Source of the DNA: Chlorops oryzae
Lineage: Eukaryota > Arthropoda > Insecta > Diptera > Chloropidae
Reading direction: 5' to 3'
DNA: 64,000 nucleotides
NCBI GenBank assembly: GCA_020466095.1
Contig: CM035807.1
Span: 40,806,496 to 40,870,495, forward strand
Positions 44,494 to 54,983 of this stretch are shown in pieces. The translations under genes and the position numbers were made by a program. Under the pieces are notes generated by a model. It saw only the letters and a list, made by a program, of their open reading frames with translations. It was not told where the DNA came from and made no database searches. The first letter of the stretch is position 1. Each line of letters starts with the position of its first letter.

Positions 44494-45020
44494 TTGTTGT
44501 TTCCAGTCTATGAAATTCAATTCTTACAGACTATCGCTAACACAAACACTAATTTACTTATACTACTAAGTTATTTTATATAAACCGAAAAACAAATATG
44601 AAAAATGTTTTAAATTAAATGCATTAATGCTGATATAAGGGCATCCCTGTTTAAGGCTAAATCAATAGTTATGTTGGGAGCAACAGAATTAAAAATACTT
44701 ATGGCTCTATAAATGGGCGCATTCAAAGCATATTGTGTTCTCATAGTACTTAGATGCAAAACCTCAAATGACCTCAAAGCTCTGACAGGAACATTAAATG
44801 ATATCATTTCCAATAGGGCTTGACAGTCAATTCTAGCTGTCACGATATCAGCAATAAAAAGCAAGGAATTAAGGGTACGTCGCGACTCAAGAGACTTTAT
44901 TCCAATAAGAGCACATCTCACCTTATATGGCGAAATTTGGGCATTATTATATTTGCTACAAGCACTAGTCACTGTTGGAATACACCGAAATGAAACATTA
45001 AAATACCAATAAAATAGGAA
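44429..45020 (-). pseudogene. LINE 2: 3' end of a Jockey-type ORF2 and (AAAT)n tail
   Basis: Minus-strand frame ending at 44610. It contains the C-terminal signature of Jockey/I-type ORF2: ISFNVPVRALRSFEV, MRTQYALNAPIYRAI and FNSVAPNITIDLALNRDAL. The 3' UTR leads to (AATA)n at 44461-44494, the normal tail for a 3' end produced by target-primed reverse transcription. 5'-truncated at about 45010, next to a microsatellite. Only the last 130 or so residues remain. Confidence 0.75.
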
Positions 45021-45024
45021 TAAT

Positions 45025-45060
45025 AATAAAAAAAAAAAAAAATAATAATAATAATAATAC
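45025..45060. repeat. A-run and (AAT)n microsatellite
   Basis: A14 with flanking (ATA)n/(AAT)n between the two LINE fragments. The translated Tyr/Phe/Leu run upstream of LINE 2 is only this repeat. Confidence 0.85.
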
Positions 45061-45623
45061 AACAATTAAATAAATAAAAAATTATAACTTGATATAAATG
45101 AAGTACAAAAGTGAAACCACAAATACATAAATGTTAAATTCCTCTCAAGGTAAAAATTAGGAGCTTTTTAGAAATTTCATTAGTCGTTCTTTATATTGGC
45201 TCACATTGCCAGTACGTTGAATAGAAGGGGGTAAGGAATTCCATAGACGGATTGAAAAAATAAAACAGTGCCTTTCAGAGACGAGTTGATGAAAGCGAAA
45301 GCATATAATAATTTTGTTGCGTAGGGATCTTGCAAAAGTAAGCCTACAGAAGAGATGAGAAGGTTCACCGGAATAGATAATTGTGTGCCGTAAGATTGAG
45401 GTTTTGTATTGCAGTAGCTTATCTAATGGGATCCCATATCGAACCCTAACCGCCAAATTGACGTAAGTGACAAAAAACAAATTTTACAGGGGAGCGTTTT
45501 TGCTGAACTTGTTTGCATTGGCTGGCATACAAATTACAAAACTTATAGTGCAATATCTCCGTTAATATTGAGCATATCGTCTTAATATTTTACTAGGTAA
45601 TGATTTTCAGGCTGAAGAACATA

Positions 45624-46909
45624 TTAGATGTAGTAAAAAGAAATCCATTATTTTTGCATTAAATTGAGGGCTTTATTTAAGATAGTTGGAATGACCCGAT
45701 TTAGGTCAAATATGCGCCGTTTTGTTCGATAACTTGTTGCCATTTTAAAGGTAATTTCATTATGCCTCTCTCATAGAAGCCCTCGTTACTATTAGCAAAA
45801 AATTGAGACAGTCGAATTTCATAAGCCTCTCTTGAAGCGAATGTTTCACCAGCAAAATTGTTCGCCATGGACAGGAACAGATGGTAATCACTTGGTGCCA
45901 GGTCCGGACTATAAGGTGGATGCAGAAGAACCTCCCAACCAAACTCCCGGAGCTTCTGGCGAGTCACTATCGATGTGTGTGGCCTGGCGTTGTCCTGATG
46001 GAACACAATTCCTCTCCTATTGGCCAAAGCTGGCCGCTTATGGGCGATTGCTTCCTTCAGACGGTCCAATTGTTGACAGTAGAGTTCTGAGTTAAGAGTT
46101 TTGCCGTATGGGAGCAGCTCATAGTAGATAATTCCCTGCCAATCCCACCAAACACACAGCAAAACCTTCCTGGCCGTCAATCCTGGCTTGGCCACCGTTT
46201 CCGCCGGTTCACCGTGTTTCGACCACGACCGTTTTCGCTTGACGTTGTCGTAAGTGACCCACTTTTCATCACCAGTCACCAACCGCTTCAGAAATGGGTC
46301 GATTTTGTTGCGGTTCAGCAGCGATTCGCAGATGGAAATTCGGTCTATGAGGTTTTTTTGCGTTAACTCGTGTGGCACCCATACATCGAGCTTCTTTGTG
46401 TATCCAGCCTTATTAAAATGGTTCCAAACGGGTTTTTGTGCAATCTTTAGCTCTTTTGCAATCGAAACAGTGCTAACATGACGGTCGGACTCGATAATTT
46501 CCATGATTTTATCGACATTTTCGACAATTGGCCTTCCAGTGCGTGGTGCATCCTTGACATCGAAGTTACCGGAACGGAATCGACGAAACCAAAATTGCGC
46601 ATGATTGGCTGTTACAGTATCAGGTCCATAAACGCTATTCACATTTTCAGCCGCCTGGCTTGCGTTTTCTCCCTTATCGAAGAAAAACTGTAAAATGTAG
46701 CGAATTTTCTCTTTGCTGATGTCCATCTTTGACAAGCTCTCAAACAAAACTGAATCAATCAATCAAAAAAGTATCAAAAAAGCTTTTTAGTAGGAACTGT
46801 CATCTTTCTAATGCCCCCTAGCGGAACACGATCGGACTTATACAACGCGAGATGCAGATAAATAACGCCATCTATTGGAAAAATAATGGATTTCTTTTTA
46901 CTACACCAA
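45624..46909 (-). mobile_element. mariner transposon, 1,286 bp, apparently intact
   Basis: Terminal repeats TTAGATGTAGTAAAAAGAAA (45624) and complement TTTCTTTTTACTACACCAA (to 46909), 28-30 bp with a few mismatches. The target is TA duplicated at 45622-45623 and 46910-46911. The site before insertion is visible in the Q relative at 58242-58262 (GAAAATATGTTCTACAG). The length matches typical mariners (about 1.3 kb). Confidence 0.9.
45701..46726 (-). CDS. mariner transposase, full length
   Basis: 341 aa from the ATG at 46726; an upstream in-frame extension to 46762 has only TTG, so the ATG is the start. N-terminal helix-turn-helix region (residues 5-55 and 72-112, KIMEIIESDRHVSTVSIAKE). Linker motif WVPHEL at 116-121. 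Catalytic triad Asp153 (TGDEKW), Asp245 (HQDNARPH), Asp280 (YSPDLAPSDYHLF), with 34 residues between the last two: DD34D. The family cuts and pastes at TA (family knowledge). No stop or frameshift, normal length, both terminal repeats present, so it may be active. The subfamily is not certain (mellifera/capitata-like features). Confidence 0.9.
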   Translation of the reverse strand: MDISKEKIRYILQFFFDKGENASQAAENVNSVYGPDTVTANHAQFWFRRFRSGNFDVKDAPRTGRPIVENVDKIMEIIESDRHVSTVSIAKELKIAQKPVWNHFNKAGYTKKLDVWVPHELTQKNLIDRISICESLLNRNKIDPFLKRLVTGDEKWVTYDNVKRKRSWSKHGEPAETVAKPGLTARKVLLCVWWDWQGIIYYELLPYGKTLNSELYCQQLDRLKEAIAHKRPALANRRGIVFHQDNARPHTSIVTRQKLREFGWEVLLHPPYSPDLAPSDYHLFLSMANNFAGETFASREAYEIRLSQFFANSNEGFYERGIMKLPLKWQQVIEQNGAYLT

Positions 46910-47730
46910 TATTTTCATCAAAAATTCAATTTCGGAAAAAATGTCACTTACGTCAATTTGGCGGTTATGGCTCGATATATGTGCGATGCATAATTCGATA
47001 CACTATCGATTCTTTTAAGATTAAAAATATAACGAGTGATACTAATGAAGGCCTTATAAAGCCTCGACTTACTGAGACTATCAAGGTTTGCAAAGACTTC
47101 CGAGCCATAAAGTAGAGTTGGAACAAGGTAAGTTTTGGCAAGCAATAGCCGAATATTAGGAGGTGTGAAAGCCTGCGATGATCTTAGTATACGCAACATT
47201 GAGTATATTTTTCCAACCTGAACAGTAATATGGTCTTCAAAAGTGAGCTTATTGTTCAATTTAATTCCCAAATTCTTCATTGAGTTGACGATGGTTATTT
47301 CAGAATTTCCAAGGAAAATTTTACGTAATATTGCACGATATACTTTCTTTCTAGAAATAACCAGACACTGGGCTTTTGTCGGATTTATTCCAAGACAGTT
47401 TTTATTCGCCCAGTTATTTATTGCACATAGATCACAGTTAATTTTTGAAGCACACTCGTCAATGTCATTTGTATCGCAGCTTAAGTAAATTTGGACATCA
47501 TCGGCATACATATGAATTTTGCAGTGGGTAATCGATTGAGGTAAGTCGTTAATATAAAGATTAAAAAGTAGGGGACCAAGTATAGAACCTTGGGGTACTT
47601 TCTTGTAAGCCGTGAGAAGACTAGATGTTTTTGTACCAAAATTTATAAATTGAGACTGAATGAGTTTGATTGAGCTCAGTGAAAAATTGTAGGAATTTAA
47701 ATATTTAATAGAATTAAAATTTGAATTCAC

Positions 47731-47768
47731 TCTTTGGCGAATTTAAAAAATTGAATTCATTCATTTTA
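47731..47768. other. AT-rich junction
   Basis: Repeats the GAATTCATTC-type low-complexity DNA seen at 44286-44405. Confidence 0.5.
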
Positions 47769-48952
47769 GTAGAGGAGCCCGAGATGCAAAATTTGCAGTT
47801 ACTAAAGCGTCATGTAAACTTATTGGATTGTGAAGTTTACGTTCTTAAACAAAAAAAAGTCTATGTAAAGTTTTCCATTTTAATGGGGATGAGAGCGTGT
47901 AAGAATGGTCAAAAATGTACAAAAATATAGACATATTGCAATACTCGAGCGCGTCAGCCATTGATACAGTAAATGCGCTTTATGTTCCTGATAACCAATA
48001 TATATTAATCTGACGTTTAATTGGAGGTGGTTGGCCATAGATAGAGGTGGAAAAAAAGAAACAAAACAGTTACTCGAGCGTGTCAGATATTCACAGTGAA
48101 TGTTAAGTGGACTCCTAAAAGTTTCCTATTTTAATGTCTGACGTTTTAAAGGTGGCCAGAGCTCAGGAATGATTTTTGAAAATGTAAAAAAAAAAAAAAA
48201 AACGGTAACCTTGAGATACTTGAGCGCGTCAGATTTTTATGAAGAGGGATCAACCAGATGTCTTAGTCGCCCTGAATGATAATCTGACAATAACATGGTG
48301 GCGTATTGTTAATCTGACAATTTAAGAGACCAAATTTTTCTTTCGTTTCTTTTTATAATTAAATGTACCAAAAAGAATCTATATATAATTATTTATAAAG
48401 AGAGAGAGAGAAAAAAAGGAAACGAAAAGGATTCGGGATTCACAGTTTTTTATTTTTAAAAGATCTTTATTGACACGGAATACAAATTTTTAATTTCCCA
48501 AAATCATTTGAATACACTACAAAGCTTGCGATTAAATGCGCCATTTTTTCCTACTTTGCCCCACGAAAAACGTCAGATTATATGTTTTTCGTGATCCTTA
48601 AAGAATTTTCTTCAAAATAAAAAAAAACCAATCGCGCTCGAGTATTTCGAGTTGACGTTTTTTTTTTGCATCTTTGGTACTCACCTATTTCCCTATTCCA
48701 CGCTCAAATTGTCAGAGAATTGAAATATATACTTTTTAACATCTACTTAACTTACCTTCTCTTAATCTGACGCGCTCGAGTTTTTCAGAGGATCGATTCT
48801 TTTTTACTAATCTGACGGGCTGCCCTCAACGTACACCCCAATATTGAGCGCTCATATATGGTGGGGCCATATAACAGGGTGCAAGCTTTCTCCCCATATT
48901 ATTTTCTGACACGCTCGAGTAACTGCAAAAATCCCCTCTTGGGCTCCCCTAC
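47769..48952. mobile_element. Element J: about 1.18-kb inverted-repeat element with CTCGAGCG words
   Basis: Ends GTAGAGGAGCCC (47769) and GGGCTCCCCTAC (to 48952), with TA on both sides. TTTGCAGTTACT follows on the left, and its complement AGTAACTGCAAAAA sits on the right. CTCGAGCGCGTCAG or variants occur at 47944, 48072 and 48217 on the plus strand and as complements at 48634, 48766 and 48903: three outward copies in each half, probable subterminal binding sites. No ORF. Confidence 0.65.
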
Positions 48953-49193
48953 TATTTAAATATTATTTGAAAGAATTTAAATTTGAGTTCATCAGTGAAT
49001 TAAAAAAAAGAATTTAAATTCTTTTTTCCCATTCACCACTTCTCAAATTTATTTGCTAAGTAGACTCAAACTCGTCTCCATATTATTAAAGGCAAGAAAT
49101 TATTGGATTGGGTTTAAATTTTGGGCATTTCAGTTTTACACCAAAAGGAGCAATCTTGGACATGATCACATATAAAAATATAAACAAGTAAGA
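48953..49193. other. AT-rich spacer
   Basis: AATTTAAATTC repeats at 48965-49030, otherwise nothing recognised. Confidence 0.5.
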
Positions 49194-50218
49194 AAGCTAA
49201 AGTCGGTCAAGCCCGACTTTGAAATACCCAGCGTCCCGACATTATGAGCGCACTATGTTTTGCTTCTCTATTTGTGGGCGTGGCAGTGGGAGGGCCACAT
49301 AAATTATTTCCCTACACCTTTCATTCGCCTTGGTGAACCTATGTTGCGAATTTGAAGCTTCTACGCCTTTTACTTCGCAAGTTACGAAAATTCTCCATTT
49401 GTGGGCGTGGCAGTGGGCGGGCTACATAAATTTTTGTTCCTACACCTTTCATTTGCCTTGGTCAACCTATGTTGCGAATTTAAAGCTTCCACGCCTTTTA
49501 CTTCACAAGTTACGAAAAATCTTCATTTGTGGGCGTGGCAGGGGGCGCGCCAGATAAATTTTTTGCCTACACCTTTCATTTGCCTTGGTCAACCTATGTT
49601 GCGAATTTAAAGCTTCTACGCCTTTTACTTCACAAGATACGAAAAATCTCCATTTGTGGGCGTGGCAGTGGGCGGGCCATATAAATTTTTTTCCTACACC
49701 TTTCATTCGCCTTGGTCAACCTATGTTGCGAATTTGAAGCTTCTACGCGTTTTACTTCACAAGTTACGATAAGACCATATTTGTGGGCTTATTTGTGGGC
49801 GTGGCTCACGGAGGGCGGCGTCAATTTTTTTCCAGGATATGTCCCTTTTTGTAGTTTACCAGTACACCAAATATCAATGAAATGTGTTGAGTGGTTCGCT
49901 AGTTACAGGCATTTTACTGAAAACACATTATATTCATTTGTGGGCGTGGCAGTGGGCGGATGTCTCCCATTTTTACTTAGGATCATACTTGAATTCCGAT
50001 ATACCTGTGTGCCAAATTTCGACTTGATTGGTCCAGCCGTTTTGGAGGAGATCCGACCACGGACGGACGGACAGACGGACAGACGGACATGTCTAAATCG
50101 ATTCAGTTTTTGTTCCTGATCATTTCTATATATATATGTCTATATCTCCGGAGCTTAGTTCTCCCTGTTACAAGATTCGCACAAAACTAATATACCCCGC
50201 TTACGCTGGGTATAAAAA
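49194..50218 (+). mobile_element. Family A element A11
   Basis: Four modules, complete ends, and the shortest (GACR)n of the full copies (50059-50088). Its flank at 50219 is directly a fragment of family B. Confidence 0.85.
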
Positions 50219-50227
50219 CGTATTTTG

Positions 50228-50437
50228 AAAAACCACCCTAGTGAGTACGCAAATCTAATTTCGTCAAAATAGCTCAACTCCGATAAGAAAACTGTATTCA
50301 AACAAACAGACGGCCATGCCCAAATCGAATCTCCTGGTGACGTTGATCCTTTCTATATATATTTTGTATGGTCTATCTCGACTGGTTCTGGGTGTCACAC
50401 ACAACCACACAAACGCAATACACATAACCTCGACACA
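50228..50437 (+). mobile_element. Family B 3'-end fragment B5
   Basis: Carries the last part of family B: GATAAGAAAACTGTATTC, AACAGACGGCCATG, a core with GGTGACGTTGATCCTTTC, and CCTCGACACAGA, stopping before GTGTGTCGGGTAT. 5'-truncated at A11. Confidence 0.75.
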
Positions 50438-51062
50438 GATCCCAGCAGTTATTTAGGAAGTGCATTACCTAAGTAATGAATTTTTTCATCGATGAAATAG
50501 GAATGCAAAAAGGAAAGCAAAGTAAATTGAAAAAATTTGCATGGAGAGGTAATCGAAAAGGTAATGTGTTGCCTGATATGTTAACTCTCAAAGCAAAGCG
50601 TTACATAGCATTACTTGAGAACTCAAATAGTAATGCATTACAAAATCAAGTATTTTCGATTACTTTTCCCACAACTGGTTACACTCAAAAAACTCCCTCG
50701 TAGAATCTACATATGATATCCGACATAGTATCTATTATATCCGCAATTGATATAGGTCCAATTGCAAGATATCATAGAATCTACGACAGCTTTGCAGTAG
50801 TTTCTACGAGAAGAAATGTTTTTGATTTCAACGATATATTATATAATATAACGTAGATTTAACGATATTCCATCGTGGGAGCTATCATATTCCATGTTAG
50901 GAAATATGATGTTATTTGATAGTAACTACGATATCAAAACATAGGAACTACGATATTATATCATTGGAACTACGGTTTCAAATCTGGAAGTCCATTTCTA
51001 TAACTTCTTATTTTTGATATGAATTCTTGTCGGCGGGTTCGATCCCTGCTCCAACGAGCGTA
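50438..51062. other. Unrecognised DNA with partial tRNA-like B-box
   Basis: Begins CCCAGCAGTTATTTAGG (50442); compare CCCAGCAGG at 30699. GATATC/ATATGATA words are frequent at 50710-50960. GGGTTCGATCCC at 51035-51046 is a perfect B-box without a recognisable A-box, so only a fragment of a tRNA-like head. Confidence 0.45.
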
Positions 51063-52065
51063 TTTTTATACCCGACACACTCTGTGTCCAGGGTATATTG
51101 CGTTTGTGTGGTTGTTTGTTACACCCAGAACCAGTCGAGATAGACCATAAAAAATATATATAGAAATGATCAGCGTCACCAGGAGATTCGATTTAGACAC
51201 GTCCGTCCGTCCGTCTGTCCATCTGTCTGTCCGTCTGTCTGTCTGTATACAGTTATCTTATCGAAGGAGTTGAGCTATCTTGAAGAAATTTGGTATGCGT
51301 GCTCACGGGGCTGTGAGCCTGACAATAGAACACCCGACACAGACACATATGTTCAAACAGTTTTTAATATCAAGAGATGTTCAAGGCCATAAGGGGCGGC
51401 ATATACCGACTTTTGTGTCGCCCTCTGTTCGATTTCGAGAATGGACCCGATCGAACCAATTCTAGGGGTACCTCCAGTACTAGGGTCTGTTACGAAAGTC
51501 ACAAAAACTGCTTTAAAATCGGAGTTTTTCAAGATATTTTGTTGAAATTTGGTATTTGAAGATGTTTAAAGACAAGTACTGGCATTTTAAAAAAAATTGG
51601 AAAAGTAGGCGTGGCAGAAGGGCTTTTTTCGAAAACTCTCTCCTACACCCGAAATTCAAATGGGCCTTGAACGAAATTTGGCACTTATGCTTCCTTTGTA
51701 GCCATAAATATCCTTCCAAAAAATTTACTTCAAAAAAAATTTCTAGATCGGTCCATTATTAAGGGTACCCTCCAGTACTAGGGTCTGTCACAAAAATCTC
51801 AAAACTGCCTCGAAATCTGACTTTTTCGAAATATTTCAATGAAACTTAGGATTTGAGCGTATATCTAATCCTCCGATTAGAATTCCAAAAAAATGGAAAA
51901 GTGGGCATGGCAAAGGGGCAGTTTTCATAAAGAAATTTAACAAAAGTCGGTATATTGGGCCCCTTATGGCCTTAAACACCTGTTGTTATTAAAAATTATT
52001 TGAACACAGTGTGTGTCGGGTATTCTTTTGTCAGGCTCGCCTGACTATAACACCCTTACTTGGTT
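51063..52065 (-). mobile_element. Family B element B3 with internal inverted piece
   Basis: Minus orientation: the 3' end TTTTTATACCCGACACACTC starts at 51063, (GTCY)n at 51200-51245, and the 5' end TAACACCCTTACTTGG at 52049-52064. Inside, 51308-51418 is a plus-oriented 5' piece (GAGCCTGACAATAGAAC...GTCGGTATATGCC-like), flanked by minus sequence on both sides. Either a second B inserted and was truncated, or template switching occurred. Confidence 0.75.
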
Positions 52066-53186
52066 AAATTTTCCTACTTGCTAACTGTAAAGCAAGCAGA
52101 AAATATGTAAACCTACTTACTAAGTTCATTCAAAATGTTCTTTTCCATCAGTCCCTTCCAGGGACGTAGCCAAGGGGGGGCTTTTGGGTGTTAAAAACTT
52201 TATAAATATTTAATATTTAATTAATTTTTTTTTTAAACTATTATCAATATTATTTTCATTAATGTGAAATTTTCAATTATTAGTGGTACAGATTGTGAAA
52301 TAATTCAAAACTTATCGCGATTATTTGTGATATATGAAAAAATGAAAATTACACTGTTCTGCACGCAAGGATTTCGAGAAAATTCCGTTTCAAATTTTGA
52401 GCACCATTGCATCATTTAAATATTACTCAAAAAAAAAAATATTCGTATTATTTTTTGAATAGTTCGAATTTTTTCATTAATCACAAATAATCCCGATTAT
52501 TTTTGAATTTTTTCGTAATCGTAAGCTTTTTATGTGCAGTTGTGTGTGCAGATAATCAAATACAGGCACGGTAGAACGCCGTTTACATGGGTATTTTACC
52601 CACTCGAAATTTTTCAAGTAAATATTTCACTCTGTAGGAATATCACGAAAGTTTTTCAATATTAGTCCAAAAATTAATTTTTGGTGACATTTTGAGATCG
52701 AAAAAATAAATTAAGACAATCTGACTTAACCAAGTATCGGGATTTACTATATTCACCGACTACTTTCAGAAGTTTTAAAGATTATTTTTTAAATGAAGTG
52801 GAAATTTTGGTTATTAAATGTGTAATATGAAATAATATTTTTATTATCTCTTAATGTACTTGGTATTGGTATGTCGATTTTGTTGGAACTTTCCATACCA
52901 CTGAACCATAGCAAAACACACTCTCGATCAACTTCCCTCTCGGGTAAACTCTGTTCTGATTGTAAAAAATTATTAAAACTATTAATTAATAAAATCAGCA
53001 ATGATTGTGTGGTTTGGTTTAAGTTATAAAATTTTCAGCAACTTTTATACGCACACTATGGTGCTTCTTCTTTTGGAGTTCTGTTTCTTACTTTTTTATC
53101 CTTTTGTTACGACTATCGGTTTCATTGACGTATTGTTTCGAAAGAATGTAAATTGTTACGCAGCAAAAAATTGGAAATATAAACAA
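52066..53186. other. AT-rich DNA, no gene seen
   Basis: No repeats or ORFs with support. Confidence 0.5.
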
Positions 53187-53206
53187 CCCCCCCCCCCCCC
53201 CCCCCC
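53187..53206. repeat. Poly-C run, 20 nt
   Basis: Uninterrupted C20 in otherwise AT-rich DNA. The length may be unreliable in the assembly. Confidence 0.95.
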
Positions 53207-54123
53207 GTCTGGAAATCCTGGCTCGGTGCCTGCTCCCTTCATTCAATGAAAAACATCTGTTAGGTCTATTTTGAGGTATATTTGATTTCTTCTGCATTCT
53301 CAGGTAAAATCGCACAATGCATTAAAATAAATTCGATATCGCTATATACGATATCCTAAAGGTTTCAATTTTACTTTTTTGTAGGTTTCCATATTTTTCT
53401 GGTTTCTTTTCAGTTGGCAAGTAGGAAAGTTTAAAAATTGTGACTGGTTTTTTCCAGTTAAAATGACACAACTTAAAGAACGACGTTGATATTTTCAGCT
53501 AAGGTCACAATTCAAAGATTTTTTTTTAAATTTTAGTTTCAAATATTGGTTTCTAGCTTTTATAGGGCACAGCATCTTAAACATTTATTTTTCGTATCTT
53601 GTGATTTTTTTTTTCACTGAGATGCAAAGCATTTAGCTGATAAATTCGGAAATTTAGGAATTTGGAGTTTTTTCAGTTAAAGGGGCACAGTTTGAATTAG
53701 GACCTTAAATAAGACTAAAAAATTCACGTTAAAATGGCACAAATCAAAATTTTCTATTATTTGCATAGATAACCATTAAAATTTAAAGAAAATTTAAAAA
53801 AACTGTCCTCTTAATGGACCTCCTCTATAGGGCAAATATTTTTTTTAACAATATTACAATACTTTTTGCGTAAACAGTTTTTGTGTTCTCCTGAAAATTT
53901 TTGTTTTTTGAGTTGTGCCGATTTAGTGTTTAGTGTGCGATATCGTCGGCTCAGAGTGAAAAAGTGCTTACTCCAATTTTTTTTGAAAACCGAGTTTTTG
54001 ATGCATTTAGGTCGATAAAGCAAGAATGTATCTTTAAAAAAATATGAATAAAAAAATTTAAATATACATATTTCATATTGAAGGAAAAATAAAGGAAAAA
54101 CTTTCTAAAACGTAGCAAAAGCA
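53207..54123. other. AT-rich DNA, no gene seen
   Basis: Weak repeats of CAGTTAAAATGACACA / CAGTTAAAGGGGCACA / TTAAAATGGCACAAA (53455, 53676, 53728), perhaps a decayed tandem array. No ORF support. Confidence 0.45.
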
Positions 54124-54983
54124 TTTTTATACCCAGTGGAAGCAGGTTTCGCCTTCGCATTCGCGAATACCAAAAATTGACATTCGCCACAACACTAATA
54201 CATACATATCGTTACCTTAATGTAGAAAGGCCCTAACTAAAATTTTTTTACAAAAATCACTTTTTTGCATATTTCGACATGCCGCCCCCAAATACACCAT
54301 TATAAAAAAATTAACGTTCTGAAATCAAATATAACGGACTTAAAATCAATTAAAAAAGAATCCCTAACTGACTTCAAGAATTTCTTTAAACAAAAAACCC
54401 TAACTCACTTATATTGTGGTAGCTCAATTTCACAATTTTGAACACACTGAGTAGAAATTTGGAACAGAGCTTACTGCTGTGCCCCAAAATGGACAAAACT
54501 GAACATTAAATGCTGCCACGCCTACTTTTTGCTCCACGGCTACTTATGAACCCCTGAAAATTGTATGAAAATTTCAAACCCACTGGTGAATGTTATTTAT
54601 TTGTAAAATTTAAATATTTTTTAACACAACAAAAAAACAAAAAAACCGGCACAGCCTTAACAAAGAAAAAATGTGAGATAACAACAGCACTAAAATTTTC
54701 ATATAAAATTACATCAATCTCATCGGTTTAATACGAAGATTTTCGAGCATTAAAAAAATACAATTTTGTTTGAGTACTCCATTTTTCTATGGTATTAAAC
54801 TTAAGCTGCATCAAAAGAGACTTCATTTTTTTATTTTGTTGGTTTTAAATAAGTTTTTTCTCTCTCCTGTAAAATTCTAAATTTGTGAGTTAGGGCCTTT
54901 CTTCATTAAGGTAACGATATATAGCTAACTGATTAGGGTATTTCAATGTCAAGTTCGCCTGATTATAACACCCTAACGTGTTT
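54124..54983 (-). mobile_element. Short family B-like element C, interrupted by element N
   Basis: 3' end TTTTTATACCCAGTGGAAGC (54124), 5' end complement of TTATAACACCCTAACGTGTTT (to 54983) with the AATCAGGC/GCCTGATT hairpin. Without the inserted N only about 150 bp remain, with no core, TA or GTCY tract: both ends of a mini-me-like element and almost nothing between. Confidence 0.6.
54210..54916. mobile_element. Element N, 707-bp inverted-repeat element
   Basis: Ends CGTTACCTTAATGTAGAAAG (54210) and CTTTCTTCATTAAGGTAACG (to 54916); the inverted repeat continues through GGCCCTAACT / GAGTTAGGGCC. ATAT adjoins both ends, possibly a 4-bp duplication. No ORF. Confidence 0.75.

Larger units (their letters stand above)
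45439..46975. mobile_element. Element Q: TA-flanked MITE carrying a mariner
   Basis: Ends TCGAACCCTAACCGCCAAAT (45439) and ATTTGGCGGTTATGGCTCGA (to 46975), with TA on both sides (45437-45438, 46976-46977). Terminal repeats of about 36 bp continue through TTGACGTAAGTGACA. Without the nested mariner, Q is about 250 bp. Tc1/mariner-type target. A truncated relative starts at 58191. Confidence 0.8.
45157..47730 (-). pseudogene. LINE 1: reverse-transcriptase and C-terminal part of ORF2, interrupted
   Basis: Minus strand. 47730-46976 encodes the middle of an RT domain: VPQGSILGPLLFNLYINDLP, the catalytic YADDVQIY, and downstream thumb-like LLLAKTYLVPTLLYGSE. It is open up to SHIY. Element Q interrupts at that point. 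The frame resumes at 45436 with YGIPLDKLLQYKTSILRH and ends after RLWNSLPPSIQ...KFLKSS at 45157. Removing Q and one TA copy leaves SHIYGIPLDKL in frame. The 5' end is missing (no fingers motif, no ORF1). A non-LTR element of the Jockey/I/R1 kind; the clade is an inference. Confidence 0.8.

Noticed and set aside
44610..45065. A 151-residue gene with Tyr/Phe/Leu-rich leader
   Set aside because: The leader is a microsatellite; the remainder is a LINE ORF2 C-terminus.
45832..46693. Open frames on the plus strand across the mariner (45832-46095, 46254-46481, 46478-46693) and 63752-63967 on the minus strand
   Set aside because: Antisense shadows of the transposase frame.
53001..53249. Open frame ending in a Pro-rich stretch
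   Set aside because: The Pro run is only the poly-C tract.
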